A stretch of 19,815 bases of DNA, from assembly GCA_964501335.1 (NCBI GenBank), contig CAZCTC010000111.1, positions 1-19,815 on the forward strand, in the 5' to 3' direction. Shown piece after piece: positions 9,881 through 15,594 of this stretch. A program made the translations under genes and the position numbers. Position 1 is the first letter of the stretch. Every line of letters begins with the position of its first letter. Source of the stretch: CAZCTC01 sp964501335. GTDB lineage: Bacteria; Chloroflexota; Anaerolineae; B4-G1; SLSP01. The notes beneath the pieces are model-generated. The model had not been told where the DNA came from. It saw nothing but the letters and a program-made list of their open reading frames with translations, and did not search any database.

Positions 9881-10495
9881 TCACCCTCCGCGTTCAATTT
9901 GTTCAAGCAACAGACTGTGCAACTTCGGCCGCCGTTCTTCACTCACCAGCAACCGTTCCTGAATCACCCCGATCGATTGTGCCGCCGCCATCCGAGCCGT
10001 ACTGTCGGGCAACAGATAACGGGGCCCCCGTTTTCCCCCGGACTTCTCTTCATAAGTCTGCATCAAACCCCGCTGCACCAACGCCGCCTCAATCCATTCG
10101 ATCACCCCGTCGCGGCCGCCCAAGGCCTGCATCACACTGGCCACATCGTTCTTGCCGCCTTTAGCATACAGCTTCTGCGCCTGCCTCAACAGCTCCAGTT
10201 CCAGGCTCGGCTCAGGCCAATGAGCCGCCACCTTCGTCGGCTCCGCATAAATCAACCGCGCCTTACCCAAACTCAAAAAGCCCGTACGGACATCGCGCAG
10301 CTGGATCTCCAGGGTGCCGGCCTGCTCATTAGAAAGAAATGCCACCGTCCAGACCGCCGTAATCAATTGCCCGGCCACCACATCTTGCGCAGAATGCAAC
10401 AACCGAACCGCCGTATCGGTCGAAAGAGCTGCATCGGCAAAAGCCTCGCCATGCAGCCAGACCAACTCGCTGGGAGCAAAAGTATCATCCATCAT
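9881..10495 (-). CDS. Hypothetical protein coupled to macroglobulin gene
   Basis: This 204-aa soluble protein matches no family I recognise. It has no signal peptide, membrane segment or metal-binding motif. The N-terminal half looks mixed alpha/beta (LITAVWTVAFLSNEQAGTLE). The C-terminal half is helical and charged, with a possible winged-helix-like stretch around VIEWIEAALVQRGLMQ followed by a basic SGGKRGPRY loop. The start is ATG 10495 or the adjacent ATG 10492; AAGGAGG lies just upstream and its spacing slightly favours 10492. The gene begins 20 nt after the methyltransferase-like gene. Its TGA stop lies 2 nt before the preferred macroglobulin start, a close coupling that hints at a shared process. 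It appears cytoplasmic while the macroglobulins are exported, so a direct physical role is doubtful. Coding status is secure from ORF length, ribosome-binding site and operon fit. Confidence 0.8.
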   Translation of the reverse strand: MMDDTFAPSELVWLHGEAFADAALSTDTAVRLLHSAQDVVAGQLITAVWTVAFLSNEQAGTLEIQLRDVRTGFLSLGKARLIYAEPTKVAAHWPEPSLELELLRQAQKLYAKGGKNDVASVMQALGGRDGVIEWIEAALVQRGLMQTYEEKSGGKRGPRYLLPDSTARMAAAQSIGVIQERLLVSEERRPKLHSLLLEQIERGG

Positions 10496-10515
10496 CCCCC
10501 TCCTTGGTTAAACAC

Positions 10516-11067
10516 TCACCAAATTCCAGGGATAAACCGCTTTGTATGCTGCATATAGTCCCCGTACGCCGCCCCGAAATAGCGCAGATTCTCCGCCTCT
10601 TCGGCGCGAGCTGTCAAAAACAGAAAGATCGTAGCGACCACCGCCAATCCCAACGCCGCCCAGGAAAGATCCTTGAACAAAATCCCCCAGGCCAGATAAA
10701 GCAACGAACTATACAAAGGATGCCGGAAATAACGATAGACGCCGGTCGTCACCAGGGCCGTCGTCCGCTCAAACCCCATCAAGGCCGGATCCGTGCGGCT
10801 GCCGTCCGGCCGGCCGCGCTGGACCAATCCCTTCACACTGGTCACCACCAATACCAGCGAAATCATCAATAAAATCCAGGAACCGATTTGCAAGGGGGAT
10901 AAGGGGTCATGGAACCAAAATTCCAGATTGAGCAACACCAGGGCCAGAACGGCCTCCCAGGCGAAAAAACGGTAGAAGCCATGGGCCCCCCGCCGCCGCA
11001 GCGAATGCCGCGTCAGATAGAACAATCCCAAAGATCCCACCCCAAAAACTAAAAGTTTAAGCGCCAT
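10516..11067 (-). CDS. Isoprenylcysteine/phospholipid methyltransferase-like membrane protein
   Basis: This 183-aa integral membrane protein belongs to the ICMT/PEMT-like family, which methylates lipids or other small membrane substrates with S-adenosylmethionine. It shows about four hydrophobic segments (roughly residues 1-20, 35-52, 62-80 and 128-150). The C-terminal signature is present: TGVYRYFRHPLYSSLL (the RHPxY motif), then EAENLRYFGAAYGDYMQHTKRFIPGIW, which matches the conserved E-x-x-L-x-x-x-F-G-x-x-Y-x-x-Y pattern. ATG 11067 follows the ferredoxin stop by 6 nt and has only a weak GGGATGA upstream, so translational coupling is likely. The substrate cannot be told from sequence: bacterial members act on phospholipids, isoprenoid-like compounds or remain uncharacterised. 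Family assignment is good; function is open. Confidence 0.85.
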   Translation of the reverse strand: MALKLLVFGVGSLGLFYLTRHSLRRRGAHGFYRFFAWEAVLALVLLNLEFWFHDPLSPLQIGSWILLMISLVLVVTSVKGLVQRGRPDGSRTDPALMGFERTTALVTTGVYRYFRHPLYSSLLYLAWGILFKDLSWAALGLAVVATIFLFLTARAEEAENLRYFGAAYGDYMQHTKRFIPGIW

Positions 11068-11073
11068 CGGGAA

Positions 11074-11283
11074 TCATCCCATGCGAGGATCGGCGCCCTT
11101 ATCACAACATCCGATAGGAGTAAAAACAGCACACCGCGCCACACACTTACAACACCCGATGCACTTATCGTCATCGACCGTCGGCGCTTCGTATTTGACC
11201 TGAGAAATCGCGCCGACCGGGCAGACCTTCACCATAGGACAGGGATGATTCTGTGGACAAAGCTCTTTCCGAATAACGATCAT
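11074..11283 (-). CDS. Small ferredoxin-like 4Fe-4S protein
   Basis: This 69-aa protein is cysteine-rich and probably carries iron-sulfur clusters for electron transfer. The C-terminal set is a classic 4Fe-4S motif, CIGCCKCVARC (Cys41, 44, 47 and 51 in CX2CX2CX3C spacing). The N-terminal set is unusual: Cys9, Cys15 and Cys21 followed by Pro (CX5CX5CP) instead of CX2CX2CX3CP. A second cluster using these three plus Cys51 is possible but not certain. Two further cysteines (59-60) sit near the end. The start is supported by GAGGAGG 6 nt before ATG 11283. The gene begins 20 nt after the transporter stop and ends 6 nt before the methyltransferase-like gene, so it is part of that operon. Its redox partner is not apparent in the window. 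Confidence 0.85.
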   Translation of the reverse strand: MIVIRKELCPQNHPCPMVKVCPVGAISQVKYEAPTVDDDKCIGCCKCVARCAVFTPIGCCDKGADPRMG

Positions 11284-11303
11284 TTCAAGCCTCCTCTTTT
11301 ACT

Positions 11304-12131
11304 TTACGCCAGGGCACTCACGATACAGGCGCCCACGGCCAGCAGCAAGGCCAGGACCTGCCGCTGAGACAGCTTTTCCTTCAACACCACCCAGCTCAAT
11401 ACGGCTACCGCCACCGTATTCATACTGACCACAATCAACGTCTGGCTGATCAGGGTCGGCGCCATCGACATTGAGGTCATCAGGCTCCACAGCCCCACAA
11501 ACATCAACGCTCCCACGCCCAGCCCCCAGCGGATCTCACCGGAGGTCACATTGCGGGCCTCGCGGATATTCAATCCCACCCCGGCCACATGGTCAAAAAA
11601 CATAAAAAGCGCCACCGGCATCGCCAGCTGAGAATACAATGTAAAACCCATCCCCGCAAACACCAGCAATCCCAATGAAATATAGGTATGAAGGCTGATC
11701 GAACCGGAAGCCTTCGCCTCTCGCGACCAGACCGTCATGACGATAGCAGCCCCGGCCAGCGCAGCCGCCGCCCCCTTAGCCGGCGTAAAAGGACTGTGGA
11801 AAAAGGGGATCAACGCCACCACCACCGAATTCACCACCAGATCGAGGTTGGTCACCGCAAAAACCACCCCGGCCGGCGTGGTTTGCAGCGCCTTGACCCG
11901 TTCCACACTGGCCAGATAGAAAAAAGCCCCGCTGGCCAGCCCTAACAACACCGCCTGCCAGGTCCACACCGCCCCGCTGACCAGCCCCAACGTCAGGCTG
12001 ATCACCGAAACCACCACCAGCGCCACCCAAATCAGCCGCCCTGGATTGTTGTCCTTCATCGCTGCGCTCTTCAGCGTCAACCCCAGAAGAGAATAACAAC
12101 ACAGCGCCAGCAATGTCAAAGCCCAGTTCAT
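11304..12131 (-). CDS. DMT/EamA-family transporter
   Basis: This 275-aa hydrophobic protein has about ten predicted membrane segments and the two-halved layout of the drug/metabolite transporter (EamA) superfamily. The C-terminal half ends in the usual pattern LISQTLIVVSMNTVAVAVLS, then VLKEKLSQRQ, then a last helix (VLALLLAVGACIVSAL). The N-terminal half carries the matching TTPAGVVFAVTNLDLV helix. The reading frame is open upstream to 12200, but ATG 12131 is chosen because GGAGGA lies 7 nt before it and the hydrophobic N-terminus begins there (MNWALTLLALCCYSLL). It is the first gene of the minus-strand operon, directly after the tRNA terminator. The substrate (amino acid, metabolite or drug) cannot be inferred. 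Confidence 0.87.
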   Translation of the reverse strand: MNWALTLLALCCYSLLGLTLKSAAMKDNNPGRLIWVALVVVSVISLTLGLVSGAVWTWQAVLLGLASGAFFYLASVERVKALQTTPAGVVFAVTNLDLVVNSVVVALIPFFHSPFTPAKGAAAALAGAAIVMTVWSREAKASGSISLHTYISLGLLVFAGMGFTLYSQLAMPVALFMFFDHVAGVGLNIREARNVTSGEIRWGLGVGALMFVGLWSLMTSMSMAPTLISQTLIVVSMNTVAVAVLSWVVLKEKLSQRQVLALLLAVGACIVSALA

Positions 12132-12168
12132 CGATGATTCCTCCATAGTTTGGCTGATTTCCCGATCC

Positions 12169-12196
12169 AGTCTATCACAATTGGTAAAACAGTCCA
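12169..12196 (-). promoter_or_regulatory. Possible promoter of the transporter-macroglobulin operon
   Basis: On the minus strand, TGGACT (12191-12196) and TAGACT (12169-12174) are 16 nt apart, with TGA before the second box resembling an extended -10. The match is only moderate. It lies between the tRNA terminator and the first gene of the operon, where a promoter is needed. Confidence 0.3.
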
Positions 12197-12205
12197 CCAA
12201 ACAAA

Positions 12206-12237
12206 AAAAGCCCTGAGGAATATTCCTCAGGGCTTTT
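12206..12237. terminator. Perfect-palindrome terminator after the tRNA cluster
   Basis: A perfect 32-nt palindrome has half-site AAAAGCCCTGAGGAAT. It lies 18 nt beyond the 3' end of the last tRNA. Read on the minus strand, the hairpin is followed by a run of seven Ts, as expected for an intrinsic terminator. It separates the tRNA unit from the transporter operon. Confidence 0.88.
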
Positions 12238-12255
12238 AATGTCTGATTTCGAAAG

Positions 12256-12330
12256 TACCCCTGACAGGATTCGAACCTGTGACCTACTGCTCCGCAAGCA
12301 GTCGCCCTATCCAGTCTGGGCTACAGGGGC
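12256..12330 (-). tRNA. tRNA-Arg(GCG), complete copy
   Basis: This 75-nt cloverleaf folds fully: acceptor GCCCCTG/CAGGGGT (closing G-T pair), D arm GCCC/GGGC with TGGA in the loop, anticodon stem ACTGC/GCAGT with loop TTGCGGA, a 5-nt variable region AGGTC, and T arm ACAGG-TTCGAAT-CCTGT. The anticodon at positions 34-36 is GCG, reading arginine CGC/CGU codons. A20 and discriminator A73 agree with arginine identity. CCA is not encoded. A second copy lies 18 nt upstream in the transcript. Confidence 0.93.
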
Positions 12331-12348
12331 ATTCCAACTCAACCGCAG

Positions 12349-12523
12349 TACCCCTGACAGGATTCGAACCTGTGACCTACTGCTCCGCAAGCAGTCGCCC
12401 TNNNNNNNNNNNNNNNNNNNNNNNNNNNNNNNNNNNNNNNNNNNNNNNNNNNNNNNNNNNNNNNNNNNNNNNNNNNNNNNNNNNNNNNNNNNNNNNNNNN
12501 NATCCAGTCTGGGCTACAGGGGC
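12349..12523 (-). tRNA. tRNA-Arg(GCG), second copy interrupted by assembly gap
   Basis: The 3' part (12349-12401) and the 5' part (12502-12523) are identical to the matching parts of the complete copy at 12256-12330. Between them lie 100 Ns. Deleting the Ns joins the halves at exactly the next base and gives a perfect 75-nt tRNA-Arg. The gap is either a placeholder with no real sequence or hides one or more further tandem copies. Confidence 0.85.
12402..12501. other. 100-N assembly gap
   Basis: Exactly 100 Ns, a common placeholder for a gap of unknown length. It falls inside a tandemly repeated tRNA, which is where a short-read assembly would be expected to break. Reading frames crossing it have no meaning. 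Confidence 0.98.
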
Positions 12524-12544
12524 ACAATCAAAAAAACAAACCAG

Positions 12545-12636
12545 CGGGGAGGCAGGGATTTGAACCCTGGAGGGAGTTTTTATGACCCCCTAACCGCTTA
12601 GCAGGCGGTCCCGATAGACCACTCCGGCACCTCCCC
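12545..12636 (-). tRNA. tRNA-Ser(GCU)
   Basis: A 92-nt type II tRNA with acceptor GGGGAGG/CCTCCCC, discriminator G73, anticodon stem ACCGC/GCGGT with loop CTGCTAA (anticodon GCT), a long variable arm typical of serine tRNAs, and T arm CAGGG-TTCAAAT-CCCTG. It decodes AGC/AGU. CCA is not encoded. It lies between tRNA-Ser(UGA) and the tRNA-Arg copies and is probably cotranscribed with them. Confidence 0.95.
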
Positions 12637-12661
12637 AAAAATTTATTCACTTGTTAACAGG

Positions 12662-12748
12662 CGGAGGGAGTGGGATTCGAACCCACGGTGACTATTAAGC
12701 CACGACGGTTTTCAAGACCGTTGCCTTAAACCGCTCGGCCATCCCTCC
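12662..12748 (-). tRNA. tRNA-Ser(UGA)
   Basis: An 87-nt type II tRNA with acceptor GGAGGGA/TCCCTCC, discriminator G73, anticodon stem ACGGT/ACCGT with loop CTTGAAA (anticodon TGA), a long variable arm, and T arm GTGGG-TTCGAAT-CCCAC. It decodes UCA and related UCN codons. CCA is not encoded. It is the first gene of the tRNA transcription unit, about 23 nt after the expected transcription start. Confidence 0.95.
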
Positions 12749-12777
12749 GTGGTTCCGCTCAGTCCCTCGTAGCGCAG

Positions 12778-12805
12778 AGTATACCACGGCTTTAACTTTT
12801 GTCAA
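12778..12805 (-). promoter_or_regulatory. Sigma-70-type promoter of the tRNA cluster
   Basis: On the minus strand, a perfect -35 box TTGACA (12800-12805) is followed after 16 nt by TATACT (12778-12783). It sits between the serS terminator and tRNA-Ser(UGA), with transcription expected to start near 12771. This is the best -35/-10 pair in the window and fits a highly expressed stable-RNA unit. Confidence 0.85.
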
Positions 12806-12859
12806 AAACACCCCAGGGTCAATTTTCAGGCCGCGCAAACCGAAAAAACAAAAAAAGCC

Positions 12860-12897
12860 TGTGTTTTCGCGCGCATTCGGATGCGCGCGAAAACACA
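12860..12897 (-). terminator. serS terminator hairpin (member of hairpin family)
   Basis: A perfect 17-bp stem (12860-12876 with 12881-12897; core TTTTCGCGCGCAT) encloses a 4-nt loop. It lies 11 nt after the serS stop. Read on the minus strand it is followed, after AGGC, by seven Ts, so it can act as an intrinsic terminator. The core and flanks resemble the hairpin at 15352-15383 and the half hairpin at the left edge. Confidence 0.75.
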
Positions 12898-12908
12898 AAC
12901 AAAAAATT

Positions 12909-14201
12909 CTAGCGTTCCGGCCGGCGAATGGAAGTAATCCCCCCCATCCAGGGCCGCAAAACCTCCGGCACGGTAATCGAACCGTCGGCCTGTTGATAGG
13001 TCTCCATAATCGCAATCATCACCCGCGGCAACGCCGTCCCCGATCCGTTCAACGTGTGCGGATAGCGCGGCTTGGCTCCCGCAGCCGGGCGATAGCGGAT
13101 ATTCGAGCGCCGCGCCTGGAAATCCTCCACATTGCTGCACGAACTCACTTCCAACCACTCACCCTGGCCCGGCGACCAGACTTCCAGGTCGTAGGTCTTG
13201 GCTGCGCCGAACCCCATATCGCCGGTGCAGATCTCCACCACCCGATAGGGCAGCTCCAACGCCTGCAACAGCTCCTCGGCATCGTGCACCATCTTCTCCA
13301 GCTCCTCATAGCTGGTCTCCGGCTCGACAAACTTGTACATCTCCACCTTGTCGAACTGATGGCCGCGCTTGATCCCGCGCACATCCCGCCCCGCGCTCAT
13401 CTTTTCCCGGCGGAAACAGGGAGTGTAGGCCACATAATACAACGGCAACTTCCCCGGATCGATAATCTCATCCCGGTGCATCGCCGTCAACGGCACTTCC
13501 GCCGTCGGCACCAGCCAGAGATCGTCCTCAATATCCCGGTACAGGTTATCCTCAAACTTCGGCAACTGGCCCGAGCCTTCCAGGATCTCCCGTTTGACCA
13601 CAAACGGCAGATAGGCCTCCGTATAACCATGGCGTCGGGTGTGCATATCCAGCATCCAGGCAATCAACGACCGCTGCAAACGGGCCCCGGCCCCTTTCAA
13701 CACATAAAACCGGCTGCCCGAAAGCCGCGTTCCCCGTTCGAAATCCAAAATATCCAGCTCCGGCCCCAAATCCCAATGGGCAATCGGCTGGAATCCGGCC
13801 GCCGTGAAATCCCGGGGCTCGCCCCACGTACGATTGACGACATTGCCGCTGTCATCCGGACCCAGAGGCACACTCTCGTGCGGAATATTGGGCAACCACA
13901 ACAATTTGGTATTCAGGTCCGCATCCAGCTGCCGAAGCCCTTCTTCCTCAGCCGAAATCCGATCCCCTACCCCGCGCATTTCGGCAATTCGGGCCTCGCG
14001 TTCGGTCGGATCTTTCATCCGCCCGATCTCCTTAGATACCCGATTGCGCTCCGCGCGCAGCGTCTCCACTTCAGACAACAATTCACGCCGGCGAGAGTCC
14101 AGACTCAGGACCTCATCCACCATCGCCGGATTATCGTTCCGTTTGCGCAAAGCCTCACGCACCAGATCAGGATTACGTCGAATAAGATCCAAATCCAACA
14201 T
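12909..14201 (-). CDS. serS: Seryl-tRNA synthetase
   Basis: This 430-aa class II aminoacyl-tRNA synthetase charges serine onto tRNA-Ser in the cytoplasm. The N-terminal domain (about 1-105) is the tRNA-binding coiled coil, starting MLDLDLIRRNPDLVREAL. The catalytic domain shows TAEVPLT (233-239), motif 2 from about 262 (CFRREKMSAGRDVRGIKRGHQF) and motif 3 (GSGTALPRVMIAIME, about 386-400). The length is normal for a bacterial enzyme. The frame is open upstream to 14273, but ATG 14201 is chosen because AAGGAGGAG precedes it and the family N-terminus begins there. It has its own promoter and terminator. Two of its substrate tRNAs are encoded immediately downstream on the same strand, an unusually direct enzyme-substrate gene pairing. 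Confidence 0.97.
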   Translation of the reverse strand: MLDLDLIRRNPDLVREALRKRNDNPAMVDEVLSLDSRRRELLSEVETLRAERNRVSKEIGRMKDPTEREARIAEMRGVGDRISAEEEGLRQLDADLNTKLLWLPNIPHESVPLGPDDSGNVVNRTWGEPRDFTAAGFQPIAHWDLGPELDILDFERGTRLSGSRFYVLKGAGARLQRSLIAWMLDMHTRRHGYTEAYLPFVVKREILEGSGQLPKFEDNLYRDIEDDLWLVPTAEVPLTAMHRDEIIDPGKLPLYYVAYTPCFRREKMSAGRDVRGIKRGHQFDKVEMYKFVEPETSYEELEKMVHDAEELLQALELPYRVVEICTGDMGFGAAKTYDLEVWSPGQGEWLEVSSCSNVEDFQARRSNIRYRPAAGAKPRYPHTLNGSGTALPRVMIAIMETYQQADGSITVPEVLRPWMGGITSIRRPER

Positions 14202-14243
14202 CGAGCTCCTCCTTGTTCGGCAAAATCGCCCGGCGTTATTAAA

Positions 14244-14270
14244 GTGACAGGCACAACTACGATCTGTCAC
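14244..14270 (-). promoter_or_regulatory. Inverted repeat in serS leader
   Basis: GTGACAG (14244-14250) and CTGTCAC (14264-14270) form a perfect 7-bp inverted repeat with a 13-nt spacer. It lies in the roughly 90-nt leader between the serS promoter and start codon. It could be an operator or an RNA hairpin. No T-box consensus was seen in the leader. The regulatory role is a guess. Confidence 0.35.
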
Positions 14271-14296
14271 CACAAAATGCCGCAGGGGATAGGGTT

Positions 14297-14324
14297 ATTA
14301 TAATTCAAGTTGCCAGCAGTTCAA
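14297..14324 (-). promoter_or_regulatory. Sigma-70-type promoter of serS
   Basis: On the minus strand, TTGAAC (14319-14324) and a perfect TATAAT (14297-14302) are separated by 16 nt. They lie in the short gap after the broken TPR gene, giving an expected start near 14290 and a leader of about 90 nt before the serS ATG. Confidence 0.8.
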
Positions 14325-14341
14325 ACCAAAGGAAATCTAAC

Positions 14342-14581
14342 CTAAGGGAAAGGGAGTCCCAGATCGTAATCAAGCCCACACCAATACCACTGTCCCCCTT
14401 CCCGGGTCATCAGATAAAGCCGACTGTTCAAGATCTCATCATACCCCGGAGCAAATCCCGACACCTTCACCTTCGCATTGGGTCCCTGCTGCTCAACAAT
14501 CTGATATTGCAAATTAGCCGGTGGGTCGCTGGCGCCCAGCTTGCCTAATTCCCCCATCAACCTTTCCATAAAGAAGTCGGA
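14342..14581 (-). pseudogene. Detached C-terminal part of the frameshifted TPR/membrane protein
   Basis: This frame is open from a TGA at 14582-14584 to a TAG at 14342. It encodes SDFFMERLMGELGKLG..., then YQIVEQQGPNAKVKVSGF and REGGQWYWCGLDYDL, a pattern typical of the second half of an NTF2-like/DUF4878-like extracytoplasmic domain. The first half of that domain is in the upstream gene, in the other frame. The only internal start (ATG 14569) has no convincing ribosome-binding site. It is therefore best read as the rest of the upstream gene, lost by frameshift, and not as a separate 75-aa gene. The last residues stop 17 nt before the serS -35 box. Confidence 0.65.
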
Positions 14582-15240
14582 TCAAGAGATGAAGTTCTCA
14601 TACTGCTACAGCCCAATTTCTGCATCCCTTCATAATCCATACGATACTGAACATAGGTCCAGGAGCGTGCCGCCGTCACAATCGCTTCCTTATCTCCCGG
14701 ATGGACGGCAAAATACTCCCACCAGACAAACACAGCCGCCAACAACACCAGCGCTCCAATCACGCCGCCGGCGATCAGCATCGATCGCTGCATCTGCGCC
14801 GCTTCTCGCTCCGCCTCGGCCCGACGTTGAGCCGCCGCCTCTCTCGGAGATTGCCGCGGAGTCCCCTCTGGCACAGCTACGGTTTCAGGAATGACCGGTC
14901 CCCCGGAAGACAACACGGGCGGAGAAACAGACGGCGGATTGACCGCCACAGAAGTCGACTTTACAGCTTCTTCGACAGAACCCTGCAATTCCTGGAGCTT
15001 ACGCTGAGCCCAGGCATCATTCGGGCGCAGTCTCAAAACCTGCTTTAAACAAAATTCGGCCTCCTTACCGTTTTCCGCATAAGCAGCCAGAGCCGCCCAG
15101 GCAGCATAATTTTCGCGATCCTGGGCCAGCACATCCTTGAGCAATTGCCGCCCGGCCGCCTTCTCTCCCTGGCGCAACATCAACACCGCCCGCTGCACTT
15201 TCTGTTCTAAAGACTCGATCCCCCCTGGAACTGTAGCCAT
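14557..15240 (-). CDS. TPR-like single-pass membrane protein, C-terminus frameshifted
   Basis: The protein begins with a tetratricopeptide-like helical region (about residues 10-85; LLKDVLAQDRENYAAWAALA and FCLKQVLRLRPNDAWAQRKL). A Pro/Ser-rich linker follows, then a basic stretch and one membrane helix (about 153-177, MLIAGGVIGALVLLAAVF). The start of an extracytoplasmic NTF2-like domain comes next (KEAIVTAARSWTYVQYRMDYEGMQKLG). The reading then turns unnatural (SSMRTSSLDPTSLWKG) and stops at 14557, while the continuation of the domain is in another frame at 14342-14581. Either a real mutation or a sequencing indel split the gene. ATG 15240 is preferred because GGAGG lies 6 nt upstream; the in-frame ATG 15246 abuts it. 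The function is unknown; such proteins are often scaffold or envelope-sensing proteins. It is divergent from the PASTA kinase gene. Confidence 0.75.
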   Translation of the reverse strand: MATVPGGIESLEQKVQRAVLMLRQGEKAAGRQLLKDVLAQDRENYAAWAALAAYAENGKEAEFCLKQVLRLRPNDAWAQRKLQELQGSVEEAVKSTSVAVNPPSVSPPVLSSGGPVIPETVAVPEGTPRQSPREAAAQRRAEAEREAAQMQRSMLIAGGVIGALVLLAAVFVWWEYFAVHPGDKEAIVTAARSWTYVQYRMDYEGMQKLGCSSMRTSSLDPTSLWKG

Positions 15241-15267
15241 CGCCATCCTCCTCTTCCTTAAAAGAGT

Positions 15268-15292
15268 CTCTGTCTTGAAAATAGGGCTCTAT
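15268..15292. repeat. 25-bp dispersed element, copy 1
   Basis: This 25-bp stretch matches 19760-19784 at 24 of 25 positions (core GAAAATAGGGCTCTAT). The match stops sharply on the right and is not part of a gene. It lies just upstream of the TPR gene start on the minus strand. Confidence 0.75.
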
Positions 15293-15351
15293 AACCTTGA
15301 TCCGATTTCCACCGGTGCAGTGAACCCGGAAAAGCAAGAAAAAAAGCTCAG

Positions 15352-15383
15352 GTTTTCGGCAGCTTCAGAAAGCCGCCGAAAAC
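15352..15383. repeat. Intergenic hairpin, TTTTCG...CGAAAA family
   Basis: The 14-nt arms GTTTTCGGCAGCTT (15352-15365) and AAGCCGCCGAAAAC (15370-15383) enclose loop CAGA. The single mismatch becomes a G-U pair if transcribed on the minus strand. On that strand T-runs flank both sides. The sequence closely resembles positions 1-24 and shares TTTTCG/CGAAAA ends with 12860-12897. Confidence 0.7.
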
Positions 15384-15423
15384 ATAAACAAAAAAACTCT
15401 CCCCCTGCTTCGCCCAGCGCGTC

Positions 15424-15464
15424 GCTTTTTACATAAAGAATGCCCGCTGCGGGACATAAAAAGC
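15424..15464. repeat. Nested inverted repeat
   Basis: Outer arms GCTTTTTA (15424-15431) and TAAAAAGC (15457-15464) surround an inner CCCGC-T-GCGGG hairpin at about 15443-15453. It could fold as a two-part stem. The role is unknown; it lies in the gap between divergent genes, upstream of the kinase promoter. Confidence 0.4.
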
Positions 15465-15565
15465 CGCCCCTTGGCCCCTACGAACCATTACACAGATAGC
15501 TTAATAAAGAAGACAAAAGACAATCCGATTTTGGCCCGGAAACAGCATTCTGTCAATTAAGGCAA

Positions 15566-15594
15566 TTGGCATTTACTCCATTTCGAGTTAGAAT
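15566..15594 (+). promoter_or_regulatory. Sigma-70-type promoter of the kinase gene
   Basis: TTGGCA (15566-15571) and TAGAAT (15589-15594) are separated by 17 nt, the ideal spacing. Transcription should start near 15601, leaving a leader of about 125 nt before ATG 15726. Confidence 0.7.

Noticed and set aside
12239..12601. Open frames across the N gap with repeated STPDRIRTCDLLLRKQSP-like peptides
   Set aside because: These are translations of tRNA-Arg genes on the wrong strand and of Ns; such peptides are a well-known annotation artefact.
14202..14296. T-box riboswitch controlling serS
   Set aside because: No T-box consensus or terminator/antiterminator pair was seen in the roughly 90-nt leader.
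12861..14303. Plus-strand open frame of 480 codons
   Set aside because: It is antisense to serS, which is certain from its motifs, and starts inside the terminator hairpin.
14342..14569. Separate 75-aa gene
   Set aside because: It lacks a ribosome-binding site and reads as the continuation of the upstream protein, so it is treated as a frameshifted remainder.
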